From: Campanula takesimana
Taxonomy: Eukaryota > Streptophyta > Magnoliopsida > Asterales > Campanulaceae
Assembly: GCA_026119855.1 (NCBI GenBank)
Contig: JAOWBW010000282.1
Location: 1,510,085-1,574,084 of the forward strand
Length of the DNA stretch: 64,000 bases
Reading direction: 5' to 3'
This document shows positions 21,420 to 33,117 of this stretch, piece after piece (position 1 is the stretch's first letter; every line of letters begins with the position of its first letter). The notes beneath the pieces were generated by a model. That model had not been told where the DNA came from. It saw only the letters and a list, made by a program, of their open reading frames with translations, and did not search any database. The translations under genes were made by a program, and so were the position numbers.

Positions 21420-22340
21420 AAACCTAATGATGTAAATCATACTTATTTGTGGCATTGCCGTCTTGATCATATTAATGATAAGCGTATCTCAAAACTCCAT
21501 GGGGACGGTCTTTTGGGTTCATATGACTTTAAGTCATATGATACTTGCAAGTCCTATCTTCTTGGAAAAATGACTAAGACACCTTTTACAAGTTCGGTGA
21601 AAGGGCACGCGACTTATTGGGGTTGATACATTCCGATGTATGTGGACCACCAAATAGAAATGCTAGGGGAGGATTTCAATACTTCATAACCTTCACTGAT
21701 GATTATAGTAGATTTGGGTATGTTTACCTAATGAAATATAAAAGTGAAGCATTTGAGATATTTAGAATATTTCAAAATGAAGTAGAAAAACAACTTGGCA
21801 AAAGTATTATGGCAGTTCAATCGGATCGAGGTGGAGAATACATAAGTCAAGAATTTGATGATCATCTAAAGAATTATGGAATAGTTTCACAATTGACTCC
21901 ACCCGGAACACCAAAAATGGGATGGTGTGTCTGAGAGGAGGAATCGGACCTTGTTGGACATGGTTCGATCAATGATGAGTCAAGATTGATCTTCCTATAT
22001 CCTTTTGGGGTTATGCACTAGAAGTCGCCGCTCTCACACTAAATCATGTTCCAAGTAAATCGGTTCAAAAAACTCCATATGAGATATGGAGCGGAAAGAA
22101 AACCTAGTTTGTCTTTCATGAAGATTTGGGGTTGTGAAGTTTTGTCAAAAGACTTGTCTCAGACAAACATGCACACAAATATGATAAATGTATTTTCGTG
22201 GGATATCCTAAGGAAACTAAAGGATATTACTTTTACTACCAAATAGACAAAAAAGTGTTTGTTGCCCGAACTGATGTCTTTCTAGAGAAAGAGTTTCTCT
22301 CCAAAGAAATCAGTGGGAGTAAAGTAAATCTCGAAGAGGT
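21420..22340 (+). pseudogene. Broken copia integrase
   Basis: GAG-pre-integrase-like codons (HLWHCRLDHINDKRISKL, about 21446-21499) lead to an integrase core read from 21617: SDVCGPP supplies the first Asp, QSDRGGEY (about 21820) the second, and the region after TPPGTP (about 21905) is frameshifted before the expected Glu. C-terminal integrase sequence continues in shifted frames to about 22340. Not functional. Confidence 0.75.
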
Positions 22341-22371
22341 TTGAGACCCAGAAAATGGCATTGAACTGATA

Positions 22372-23789
22372 GTGGAACAAGAACAAGTCCCACAAGGAGT
22401 TGTGAAACCTGTTCAAGATACACAAGTAAATCGCAGAACTGGTAGGTTGCGATTCGAGCACGAGAGATATGGGTTTCTCGTAACAGATAGTAATGAGGTG
22501 GAGATCATTGAGAATGATGAACCAACTACCTACCAAGAGGCGATGTCATCTCCTGATTTGAACAAATGGCTTAGAGCCATGGAATCTGAATTACAATCCA
22601 TGCATGATAATTAAGTTTGGAACTTGATTGATGCACCCGAAGGTTTAAAAACCATAGGATACAAATGGGTCTTCGAAAGGAAGAATGTCATGGATGGGAA
22701 GGTGCAAGTTGGCATCTCTGTTTTGATGAATCAGTCAAATAGTTTGGCTTAATCAAGAACGAAGATGAACCTTATGTATACAAGAATATTAGTGGGAGCA
22801 TATAGCTATTTTATTTTATATGTGGATGACATATTGCTCATTGGAAACAACATTCCTACACTTCAGTCTGTAAGGACTTGGTTAAGAAAGTGCTTCGCAA
22901 TAAAAAATATGGGTGAAGCCACATATGTCCTTGGCATTGAGATCTACAGAGATAGATCAAGGAAGCTAATTAGTTTAAGCCAAAGTACATACATAGACAA
23001 GGTCATTAGAAGATTCCGCATGGAAGACTCTAAGAGAGGACCCTTGCCAGTGTTACATGGAGTTTCTTTAAGCAAGACTCAATAACCTATGACAAAAGAT
23101 GAGCATGAGAAAATGAGTGAGATTCCATATGCTTCGGCAATTGGATCCGTCATGTATGCCATGATATGTACTAGGCCGGATGTATCTTATGCTTTGAGCA
23201 TGACGAGTAGATGTCAATCCGACCCCGGTGAAAGTCACTGGATGGCTGTTAAAGCAATTCTTAAGTACTTAAGAAGGACTAAAGATTCGTCTCTAATCTA
23301 TGGAGGTATGGAAGATGATCTTGTTGTAAATGGTTACACGGATACAAGCTTCCAAACCAACAAGGATGATAGAAGATCGAAGTTAGGTTTTGTGTTAATG
23401 TTGAAAAGTGGAGCTTAAGCTAGAAGAGTTCCAAGCAAAGTACAGTCACTAATTCTACAATTGAAGCTAAGTATATTGCTGCATTGGATGCTACAAAGGA
23501 AGCTCTTTGGATTAAGAAGTTCATTGGTGAACTTGAGGTGGTTCCTAGTATTGCTAATCCAATAGACCTTTATTGTAATAATAATTGTTCTATTACTCAA
23601 GCAAAGGAACCAAGGGCACATTCTAAATCCAAACACATACTTAGGCTTTTTCATATCGTTCGAGAAATCATTGATAAGGGACACGTAAATATGTGCAGAG
23701 TACCAACTAATGATAACATAGAGGACCCGCTAACAAAGGGATTTCCACAAGCTAAACATGATGGTCATGTTAGGCCCATGAGGTATTAG
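22372..23789 (+). pseudogene. Broken copia reverse transcriptase and RNase H with internal deletion
   Basis: RT-like codons run from about 22500 to KWVFERK (about 22660-22680), then jump directly to sequence that normally lies just before the catalytic motif. The intervening RT segment, roughly 75 or more residues by comparison with copia RTs, is deleted near 22710. The YVDDILLIGN motif (about 22818-22847) is present. RNase H codons (CTRPDVSYA, YTDTSF) follow in two frames to a stop at 23787-23789. Without the first half of the RT active site this element cannot copy itself. Confidence 0.75.
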
Positions 23790-23812
23790 ATACCTGGGAG
23801 ATTGGGCCTAGG

Positions 23813-23825
23813 GCAAGTGGGAGAT
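23813..23825 (+). other. Copia polypurine tract
   Basis: The run gcaagtgggagat directly precedes the LTR start TGTTAGTGTTGG, the expected place for the plus-strand primer of reverse transcription. Confidence 0.7.
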
Positions 23826-25345
23826 TGTTAGTGTTGGTTCCCTAGGCACGTTTGTTAAGCGTTGTATATATTATCATTTTATTCATATTGATAAAGAGAT
23901 GTTTTATTATTATTGTTGTTAATGTTTACTTATAATAATCTCCGTCCCTAATACTTGAAAAGCACTAGTATAAAGGCTAAATGATCATGTTAGATTTATG
24001 GGTACTTGTTTGGAACAAGGTACTGGACATGACCCGCTGTATGAGAATTATGTCATGGTCTATATCGTACATATATCTCATATTAGTTATGTCATGTGAA
24101 TCCTTAGACAAGAAGTTATTATAGTCTTCTACTTGAAGAACATTATATTTTACATATTCAAACGCTACCTTTAAACAGGAACTTATAAACGGTATGATTG
24201 GTATAATCGGATTCACGTAGGGAAGAATAATAAGCTGAGTTGGATTTATCCCTCTTCGGAGAGATGTCAAGCTTGGGCCCCTCGTAGAATGATGTTGATA
24301 AAATGTTCGGCCGAACTCAAGTGAATTGATTGGATCAATATCATTTGGATTATCAACATATTCAGGATCGAGAAAGTATTGAACAAATACAAGATGACTT
24401 GTTGACCATGACTTGTGTTCAATGACATCGTGGACAAAGGGATTGTGACATATTCAATAAAGGAATGCGAACTTGTATATAGTTACACTATTTGGGTAGG
24501 TATGACGGTTTGCTAGAACCTAATCATATTTTATGGGTTTATGATTGAACCCATTTTCAATTTAGTGTAATCCTTTAGGGTCACATATAAATAGAACGAA
24601 AATTAAAAGGCTTAATTGGAATTTTGGTTCGAAGGACCTTTGGAGGATTTTGGGAATTAAGAGGAGAAAACAAGGAATCTGGAAATAGGGGAGGGTCCGG
24701 GCGGACCATTGAAAGAACCCGGTCGGACCTTTAAAAGGACCCGGCCGGACCTCCTTCAATACCCGATCGGACCTCTTACCTAATCCGGCCGGACCTAATG
24801 CTTGACCCGGGCGGACTTACCGGTTTTGGCCTGGGACTTTCCTAGTCCGTTTTCTTGCGGGTTTAGTCACTTGTTACCTATTTGGAATAGGTGTAGGAAG
24901 TATATAAACACCCTCTAGTTGCCCTAATCAGTCCTAATCATTGTGATATCCTTGTGAGTGCCTCCAAGGGTTTGAGAGGATTATTTTCTTGTTCTAATAT
25001 CTCTTGGGTGAAGAACAAGAATACACACACACATAATAATTCCATATAGTTCTTATAATTGTGAAAGTGTGTTTCGCAATTTGGTCTAGCAACCAAGATC
25101 AAGTGTTCTTGATATTCGTTCGAAGGTGTGGATACCAATAGAGGGTGAAACTTATCACCTCAAGAGTTCGTGTTCAAGCTTATGTTCGTGATCAAATTTC
25201 CAAGTCTCCACCAAGAAGGGGTTGTTAATCAAAGGCATCAAGGGTTAGTATTCTAGTATTCATTATGCATGTATTTGACTTAATCATATGAATGGATCTA
25301 TGGGATTTGGGTTTCATGAAAATTTTAAATGCTTAATTCCGCTGC
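23826..25345 (+). mobile_element. Copia 3' LTR, cut by Ogre-like element B
   Basis: This LTR begins TGTTAGTGTTGGTTCCCTAGG and is alignable along its length with the solo LTR at 29925-31280 (minus). Shared landmarks include aataatctccgtccctaata, the tactggac/catgac region and a terminal ttccgctgc. A TATA-like tatataaa lies near 24900. It stops at 25345 where the Ogre-like LTR starts. The missing tail should lie on the far side of element B, outside the window. Confidence 0.8.
24693..24817. repeat. Six-copy dyad array ACCCGGNCGGACCT
   Basis: Six units of about 14 bp with variable centres (cgggcg, cggtcg, cggccg, cgatcg, cggccg, cgggcg) are spaced 5-15 bp apart, about 90-200 bp upstream of the LTR's TATA-like sequence. 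Outer half-sites (accc/gacct) are better kept than the central base pair. Confidence 0.85.
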
Positions 25346-26466
25346 TGTAAGTACCCCGATCCGGATTACTATTCTCAAATAATCAAATTGAGGAGTTAAG
25401 GGGTAATTTAGGACTTAATTGGGTCATTATAATGTTCAAAGGGTATTTTAAGCATTAATTAAATTATTTTAGAAAGGGAGGGACCTTCTATTAATTTCCA
25501 GAAAGCCAGGACCAAAGGTTTATTCCCTACAAAGCCCAAAAGGACTTTGTGGGAATTTCCAAAAATCTCCTAAAGGAGGAGGAACGGTTGCACATCCATT
25601 GTGCGTTTTCTCAAAACGTACGCAGGACCAGCCGACAGCCTCGCCACATGGCCGCTCGTGATTCGCCAGGAGAAGCTGCCTTGTCCCCGCGTGAGCCTCA
25701 CGCGCCCGACCGAGCCCGCCACGTCCTCGCTCCTGATTTGTGTGTCTCCTCCCCCTTGTCTCCCTCACCCTCACAGCCACATGTGGCACTCCCCCATTGG
25801 TCCTTCACCCACCTTCTGTCACCAGCAACCTCCTTTCTAGAAAATATATTCCTAGCCCATTTAACATCCGAAAATACCACATTTTATGCACAAAAATGAT
25901 CAAATTTCAACCCATTTTGTACACCAAAAATTACCCAATCTCCACCTCTCTATTATAATTACCCCAATCTGAATTTGACCTACTTTAGAGGAATTATTGG
26001 TACTATTTAGGGATAAACCAATGGGCCAGGACCTCACTAGGATAAACCTAATATTCCAGGACTGAACTGGAATTAAACTTAGAAAAATCCAGAAGCTCGC
26101 CAAGTCGAGTCGTATGGATGGTTTGGGTACTTGAGGGGTTGAGCCGTACGGCTATGTTGGGCACCCCCAGTCCCTATAAATTGAACCCCATGCTGATCAT
26201 TTTAGGGGGGGGGAGAAAATATTTTGTGTGTTGATACTGTGCCAGTTTGAGAGCAAAAACTGTGAGTGATACACATTTGAGTGAAAAGTGAGGAAGATAG
26301 GCCAGAACCATCATAGGTGAAGCCTCCTTCTCCCCATCTTCTTCTTCATCTCAAACTCTTTTTGTTATTGTTCATATTACTTGTTTACTTTGTGTTATTT
26401 CTTATTATTCTTGCAAGCCTTGTCCATTCAAGCACTTTACATTTCTTGCAAGTCTTGTCCATTTCA

Positions 26467-26506
<40 letters not shown>

Positions 26507-27531
26507 CAAGTCTTATTTTCTCAAGCTATATATATTATTGTCATATATATATATATGTATTATGATTATATGTGTACATTGAAACCAAATCATGAGGTGA
26601 TTCAAGGTTCCCTTCATGCCTTGTGTATGATTGTGGGGTAAAACCTAAAGATGATCATGGTTTGTTAAGTTTTATGTTGATTTTATTCTTGTTTGGCCAT
26701 GAGAGTCATGATTGGGTGATAAAGTTTCAATCTTTATCATCTCAACCATGACCTAGCCATAAAATCACCAAGTATGGGACATAAAGATTCAATCTTTATG
26801 TTACATTTTTGTTTCTAAAGGTTTAATCTTGCATAATAAGTCCATTTTGATGGTAAAGTTTCAATCTTTACTCATCAAATGGTCATTTTGGCCCAAAGGG
26901 CATGTTCATCAACTTTCTCAAAATTTCCCCAATGATTGTCTTGATCACACCCAAAACCTTTGTTTTTGGTGTCTAATTTGTGATCAATGACATAGGGATG
27001 ATTAAATCCATGTTTTTGTTGAAGAAAATAACTGAAAATGATCATCACAGTCCAGTTTCAGCAAGAACACTCTGTTTTGCCTGAAACTGGACAGTTTTAT
27101 GATAAACTATCAAAAACCCATGGAATGCTCTCCCTAGCCGTACGGCTACTTTGGCCAGAGAGTGCATTTTCCATTTTTTTTCCCTTTCTGACTGAAATGT
27201 TTGCAAAATAACCCTTTTCTGTTAAATAATTAACCAGTTTTGTTAAAATGTCAGTTTCTCCCATTTTTGAAATACACACACACACATGCACGTTTGTTAA
27301 CTAACGTTAGGGAAACTCGGTCCTATCCGAGGTGACTTGGGTGACGTAAAACTCTTTCCAAAGCGTAACCTGACCTCCGAACTAATAGAATCTCTAACCT
27401 TTCCATTTGTTGGGTTAAATAATTAACAAATGTGGCGACTCCGTTATGTTTTGCGTGATAACCGTGTTTGGTTTTTCGCCCTTCGAAACGAAAACCCTTC
27501 GTTTCCTTCGTCACGGGGTGGGATCTTTACA
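25346..27531 (+). mobile_element. Ogre/Tat-like element B, 5' LTR
   Basis: A 2186-bp LTR from TGTAAGTACC to GGATCTTTACA, followed after one base by the primer-binding site. A TATA box (ctataaat, 26174-26181) is preceded by a CCGTACGG dyad (26144-26151); a second dyad is at 27138-27145. Microsatellites are (AT)n at 26477-26503 and (AC)n near 27275. Compared with copies A and C it carries about 600 extra bases near its start (25370-25955). It interrupts the copia 3' LTR. The small reading frames inside it show no gene-like features. Confidence 0.8.
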
Positions 27532-27532
27532 G

Positions 27533-27550
27533 TGGCGACTCCGCTGGGGA
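27533..27550 (+). other. Primer-binding site of element B
   Basis: The sequence tggcgactccgctgggga fits the tRNA-Arg-type primer-binding site known from Ogre-lineage elements. It defines the end of the 5' LTR one base upstream. An 11-bp copy of its first part (tggcgactccg) occurs exactly 100 bp upstream at 27433-27443. Confidence 0.75.
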
Positions 27551-29185
27551 GTAAAGTGTCTCCAAACTTCTCTTTAGAAAATTTGAGGGCACTTTTGTGT
27601 GGGTCAAACTCCCGTCCCCCGTTTTTGTTAACTTTGGTGTTTGTTTTGTGTGTGCTGTGTTTCTGTTTGAATCTTCTGGAGTGGAAACTGTTCTGGAAAT
27701 GCGATAAACTGGGGCTTGATGATAAGAAGTTGAAAAACTGCAAAAAATAATTGCCAGGATGCTATAGCCGTATGGCTATGTTGGGCAGGGAACAGAATGT
27801 TTCAAAATTTAACAATTTTGTGCAGGGCAGAAACATTCTGTGTCCATTTTGCTTCTGCTTATCCAGGTTCCAAATTTACAGATTTGTTTGTGCACATTAC
27901 CTTCTTCTTTTTTTAGCCAAAACTTTGTTTTTAAAGCTTGGTTATGCACAAGTCTTTTTGGACATAAAATTGGGTTTTTTAGGCCTTCTTGTGCATAACC
28001 CCTTTTGTAAAGATTTTGAATCCTTTTGTTGTGCACAACTTGTTTTGAAAATGGTTTTTAAAAGGATTGTTTCTTGTGAATTTTTGATTTCAAAGATTTT
28101 TTTTTTGTTGTGCACAATTTGTTGTATGTACAAGTTTTGGCTTTGTTTGTTCATATGATTCTTGCTTGATTGCTTGTGTAAATAGGTTATTCATGCTTGC
28201 TCATTTTTGTTGATTATGCTTATTCATGCTTGTTCATATGTTGATTATACATTGCTCATGATGTTAAAACGAATCGAAAATTTTTATTTTAACTCAAAAG
28301 AGAACATAGAATGGCTTCACACTATGCGCACTTGACCTTGCACGTTCCAAATGCCCTTTAAACATGGGATGGATGCTAGATGCAGCTTGATTGGTGCTCT
28401 TGTGCCCTTCTAGCGCGCATGGGTCCATTCTACCTCCCTTTTCGAGCCGAGTCAACTACACTTGTCCGTGACACACAAATACCGAGACTTTGGTTGGTTT
28501 TTAGTCTAGCTCACGTTACCACATCCCTAATACGTGTCTAAAGCTAATCATGGCCAAGTTGATGCCCGAGTCATGACTCCTTGTGAAAGCAAGTGTGACC
28601 ATGGTCAACTTTGACCCGGTCCTTGACTTATGCGTTAATATTGGCTATGATTGACCTAAGTCATGCATTATGGATAGGGTGACACCGTGTTGTCGAGCCC
28701 TAATGAATGGTTCATACTAATCATACTTAAGCCCATAGATAATATTCGAGAGCCCTCATCAAAGATGAGGTTATACCGGAAGTCCCTTAAGTCCCTAAGA
28801 CGAATCTCGATCTTAACCGGGGCTTAATCATGATTGCATTGGGAATATTGTGATGCACTAGACCCTAGGCTCGTTTCTTTCGGTCGGTGGAAGCCGCTTG
28901 CCCTATAGGACCCTCGCCCGGGACAGTCCATCTTTGGGGGTGTGCAAGGCAGGTGAAAACGAGGGGTCTATAGGCGTAGTAATGGCCTCCACTGATCCAG
29001 GATGTAGAATAGTTGCGAAAAAGAAGAGAAATCTTTTCCAACCAATTAGGAATAAGACGTGTTTTAACTAAACATGAACAATAAATGTTAAGCCTTTGAA
29101 CTGTACACTAACGTTTGTTCGTGTGATGAAACTGCCTAATAATGATCAAAAGAATAAACAAAAATTCGTTTTCTGAAAACCAAAA
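27551..29185 (+). other. Non-coding leader of element B
   Basis: This 1.6-kb stretch between primer-binding site and gag has no convincing protein. It includes a degenerate dyad (agccgtatggct, about 27766), a block repeating tgtgcacaa/ttatgcacaag (27885-28125) and AT-rich spacer. Long untranslated leaders are usual in Ogre-type elements. Confidence 0.5.
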
Positions 29186-31517
29186 TTGTTAAATTCATCC
29201 AAAATGCATAGCTTGGGCTTCCCCCCCAAAAGGGTCAAACTCGTTTCTCTCAATGAGTCAAAATCTCGTTTGTGTCGAGTCCCCGCCTTACTCAAAGCAT
29301 GGCTTTTCGAGATTCTTTCCACGGTGCCCTTATGGCTTGTCGGTCCTTTGTACTATAGGAAACAATGGAAAGCAAATCCTAAGTTATTGAGGTAGATATC
29401 CGGTTGGATGCACAGGCCCGGCTGGAAGGCAGGGTGAAACTCCTAGAAAGGACGGTGAACACGATGACGGATCAAATACGAAAGTCAGAGGTCGATCGCA
29501 ATGAAGCGATCAAGGTGGTTCAACAGCTCCGGAAGGAGATCAAGGAGGTACTCCATAAAAAGGTTGAGGAGCTATGGGAAAAGGGTAGTGAGAGACTCAG
29601 GAAAGACCTTGAGGAAAAGTACGATCGCCGGTAAGAGCTCCTGCATAGCCGAGTGGAATTGACAGACGAATTAGAAAGGCAAAACTCAAGGAACACCCGA
29701 GAATGTCTCCATGAAATTGTGAAATCCATTGAGGAGATCAAAAAGTCCTCGGAGAAGTCGTCCTCCTCACCAAGGACCATCCCCGACCGCTTGGTCCAAG
29801 ACGAGCAAGATTCTCGTGATCAACTCCAACCCGTCACATTATCCCATGGGAAGCCCGCGACAGTTGTGGGAGGATTTCACCCCCAAGGCAAGGGAGCTTA
29901 CTACCGTTGGTTCCATGAGCTAGGGTTGGGTTTCGTGCAATCATGCGCAGCAGAAGATAGACATGAATAAAACCCAATAGCCTAGATCCGCTATGAACAA
30001 TAATTCATAATAACAAGATGAAAGAAACTAACCCTTGTAGATCGTTATGTAAAACTTGGATTAAGCGTTAAGACAAACGCCCTCTACCGGTGATCCACAC
30101 AACGAATAGATTTCAAGAACGCCTTCTTGAACTTGACTGCTAGGTCTTCGGATTGATCAACGATGTTGAAGAACGATTCTTCAAAGGTCCTAACTATTTA
30201 TCGTGACTTGATAATTGAGATTAATCAATCACAATAACCCAAGAATATAATGTGTGACTACTTTCTCTAAGAAAGACTTTGGAATTGATCAAATCAACAA
30301 CTAGGGAACAATTCCCGTCAGTCTGTATTTATATTCAAGGGGTTTCAGAAACCCTTTAGGACTTAGGTTTTCTTGTTCAACAAGAGTTTTCCTAAAAACT
30401 GATTCTGCCGGCAAAACCATCCGTACGGATGTTTCTGGAAGCATCCAGATTCAGCCGTACGGATCCTTTAGGCAGGACCCGTTTTACTTCGTTTTTCGCT
30501 CCATTTAATTATTCGTTCTGCGTGTGTGACCCAATAGGATTATACTAAGTTGGCAACGAGTCCGAACCAGTCAAACCTTGTAAGTCATAAGCGGACTCTA
30601 GCAAGCCATTATGACTACCCAATTAGTATAACTTTGAACTCCAAAGTTTCCTAAAATAGAACATAACACAATCTCTTTGTTACATGATGTCTATTGAACG
30701 TAAGCCATGGTCAATGGTCAACTTACATTTATTCAATGCTTTCTCGATCCCGAATGTATTGATAATACAAATCTTATTTGAGCATGGCCATGCATTTCAT
30801 CAATACCATTCATCGAGTGGCCAAAGCTTGACATCTCTCTTGACGAGGAACAAATCCCATATTGGCTTATTACTCTTCCCTACATGATTCCGATTATGCC
30901 AATCATATTCTTTATAGCTATCCGGTTAGGGATAACGTTTGAATATGTCAAACGTAATGTTCATCATGTGGAAGACTGTGATAACCTCAGGTCTAGAGAT
31001 TCCAGGGATATAACTATATGCGACTTAATTATGACATTGTGACCATGACATAAATCTCATAGGGGTCAGTCCAGTATTTGTTCTCCAACAAATACCCATA
31101 GGTCTAATTGTATTCAATACACCATAATCATCATATGATTATCTATTAAACTTATACTAATAATTAATCATAATTATCAGGGACGGGGATTATTATAATA
31201 AACATGCAAAAGACATAATAATCAAACATTCAATATCTTTATAAATAATAACATTTGTTGCCTAGGGCATAACACCAACACTAGGAATGCCCAGAGAGAA
31301 AATGTTGGATCATTTACTCGAGTTCGGTAAGATCAAGCTCCTCGGCCGGCACGTGATATGGACCGGACCGATCGGAGCTCGCCACGATCCAAAGCAGCAC
31401 TGCAAGTACCACCAGGCCCCGGGTCATTCTACGAATGCTTGCCTCACCTTGAGAAATCATATCCAAGCGCTCATCGACGAAGGTGTCATCACCAATCAAG
31501 GAGACAAATGGGTTTGA
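29186..31517 (+). pseudogene. Element B gag, split by a solo LTR
   Basis: A short frame at 29186-29395 (PALLKAW, GPLYYRKQWKANPK) may be an upstream gag piece. The main frame runs from 29404 as a charged coiled coil (RLEGRVKLLERTVNTMTDQI), meets one in-frame TAA at 29632-29634, and continues to WFHELG at 29924. A solo copia LTR then intervenes. Removing it together with one target repeat lets the frame continue at 31286 (PREKMLDHLLEF) to a zinc-knuckle-like CKYHQAPGHSTNAC (about 31402-31443) and a TGA at 31515-31517. The family is Ogre/Tat gag. No protease, RT or integrase follows. Confidence 0.7.
29925..31280 (-). mobile_element. Solo copia LTR in element B gag
   Basis: A 1356-bp LTR, related to the one at 23826-25345, read on the minus strand from TGTTGGTGTTATGCCCTAGG to a terminus cccaac. 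The 5-bp repeat ctagg flanks it (29920-29924, 31281-31285), which identifies a solo LTR from an element that inserted in the gag gene and then recombined. TATA (tatttatat on the plus strand) is at 30326-30334. Two CCGTACGG dyads lie at 30421-30428 and 30455-30462. Confidence 0.85.
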
Positions 31518-31680
31518 GGAGGAAATGTTAAGGAGGTGGAACAAGGAAAGAAAGAATTGTTAGGAGTGGCTTTGTGTCTAGGTTCTAGAGGGTCCCCAAA
31601 GTCCGTTGTGGACATAGTCTTTTGTCTTTTTTTGCTTTCCCAAAAGGCCCTGCGAGGCAAGAGTATGTAAAGAGCTACGG

Positions 31681-33053
31681 TGTTGTTCAAATATATGTTT
31701 AGGACATAGAATTGCTTAATCCCAATCATAGTTATCACTTAGGATCCCCCAATTTTTTAATAGAACCTTTGTAAGGTACCCTTAGGATTCTTGGTGACCA
31801 ACACAGGTGTATTCTAACTCCTCAATCCTGGCAAACCAGCAGAAGGAAGCACAATCAGCAGACCAGAATTCAACATGCCGATCAACTTACTACTCAAGTT
31901 GCCGGTGACTCAAACAATCAGCAAGGACAATTTGAACCTTACTGACAGTCAGGTTTTGTTGTTCTATTTCAATGTCAACTTACTGATTGTCTCTGTCTTT
32001 TCCGTACTGTCTTATCATAAAGTTGTTTAACTGCTCTGTCATGATTACTGCGCCGTCTGACACATAGCTAGTTTTAGCTATACTTTGTCCCTACTTGATT
32101 TTTGCAGGTAACCGGTTGAGGCAAAGGGTCTTTACCCATCAGACTTTTGCAAGCATGCGTGTACTCCATATCTTCGCCATTAATGCAAAAGATACCGCAT
32201 TTAATACTCCTCAACTACTCAGCTGGATATTCAAATTGCAAGCCTTCTTCTACAAGACTTAAGACATTCACTCCTCTTATAAATAGTGGACATAGAGCAT
32301 TGAAGAAGGTTGGTGAAAATAGAGCATTGAAGAGAGTTGAATGTTTTTGAGTATTCATTAAAGACTCAAACATTCTGTCCAGATAATCATTAGATCATTT
32401 AATAGGACATACACTTGTGCTCCAACTCAACAACAATGTTATTATTCCCGAATTAGATCATTTAAGGAATACGTTGTTTGAGTTATTCACACACCCACCT
32501 GAGTGAGATAAGTTCTTTTGAACTTGCCGCTGAAAAACACTTGGTCAGATTTGTATTACGATCCATTAGTGATCTCTAGAATTTAGTCTTTGTTTCCGGC
32601 AAAGCCGTGCTTGTAATAGACTAGAGATATCTAATAGTACTCTTAACCCAAATCCAAGTTCTGACCAAACTTGGTAGAGGACGTAGCAGTATTTACACTG
32701 TGAACCTCTCCAAATCCTTGTGTTTCTATTGCTTACTTTATCTTTGCCGGTTGGAACTCTATCACCGACAGATTGCATATGTCTGTACTGATTCATCGTA
32801 ATTTCCATTGACCAATCTCTTGAAACTGCATTGAACTTTTAGCAATCACTTTGTGTTAAAACTAAGCTCTGAAAACCATTTCTTACCGATTTAAGTGTGA
32901 GTTAAAACTTAGTCATATCTTCTCCGCTGCGCTTACTGATAATAGTTTGCAAACTGATAAGTGACTTTGCATTTATAAAAGTGTTTCATTGTAAAAGTTT
33001 AAAAAGGCTATTCACCCCCCTTTAGCCTATTTTCCTACCAATTGGTCCTAACA
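31681..33053 (+). repeat. Sirevirus 5' LTR
   Basis: It starts TGTTGTTCAAATATATG and ends CCTAACA. A cttataaatag TATA-like motif lies near 32276-32287. The motif atgccgat, over-represented throughout this element, occurs once (about 31875). Small reading frames in it have no homology signal. Confidence 0.9.
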
Positions 33054-33055
33054 AT

Positions 33056-33067
33056 TGGTATTAGAGC
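33056..33067 (+). other. Sirevirus primer-binding site
   Basis: The run tggtattagagc lies three bases after the 5' LTR and differs at one base from the initiator-Met tRNA complement TGGTATCAGAGC that primes most copia elements. Confidence 0.8.
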
Positions 33068-33117
33068 TTGGAATTTTGAAAGAAATTTTCAAGCTTTGCA
33101 GCTTGTTTTCCGATACC

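Noticed and set aside
25549..25899. Open frames in both directions in the GC-rich part of element B's LTR
   Set aside because: They overlap in several frames and lie in LTR sequence; higher GC lowers stop-codon frequency.
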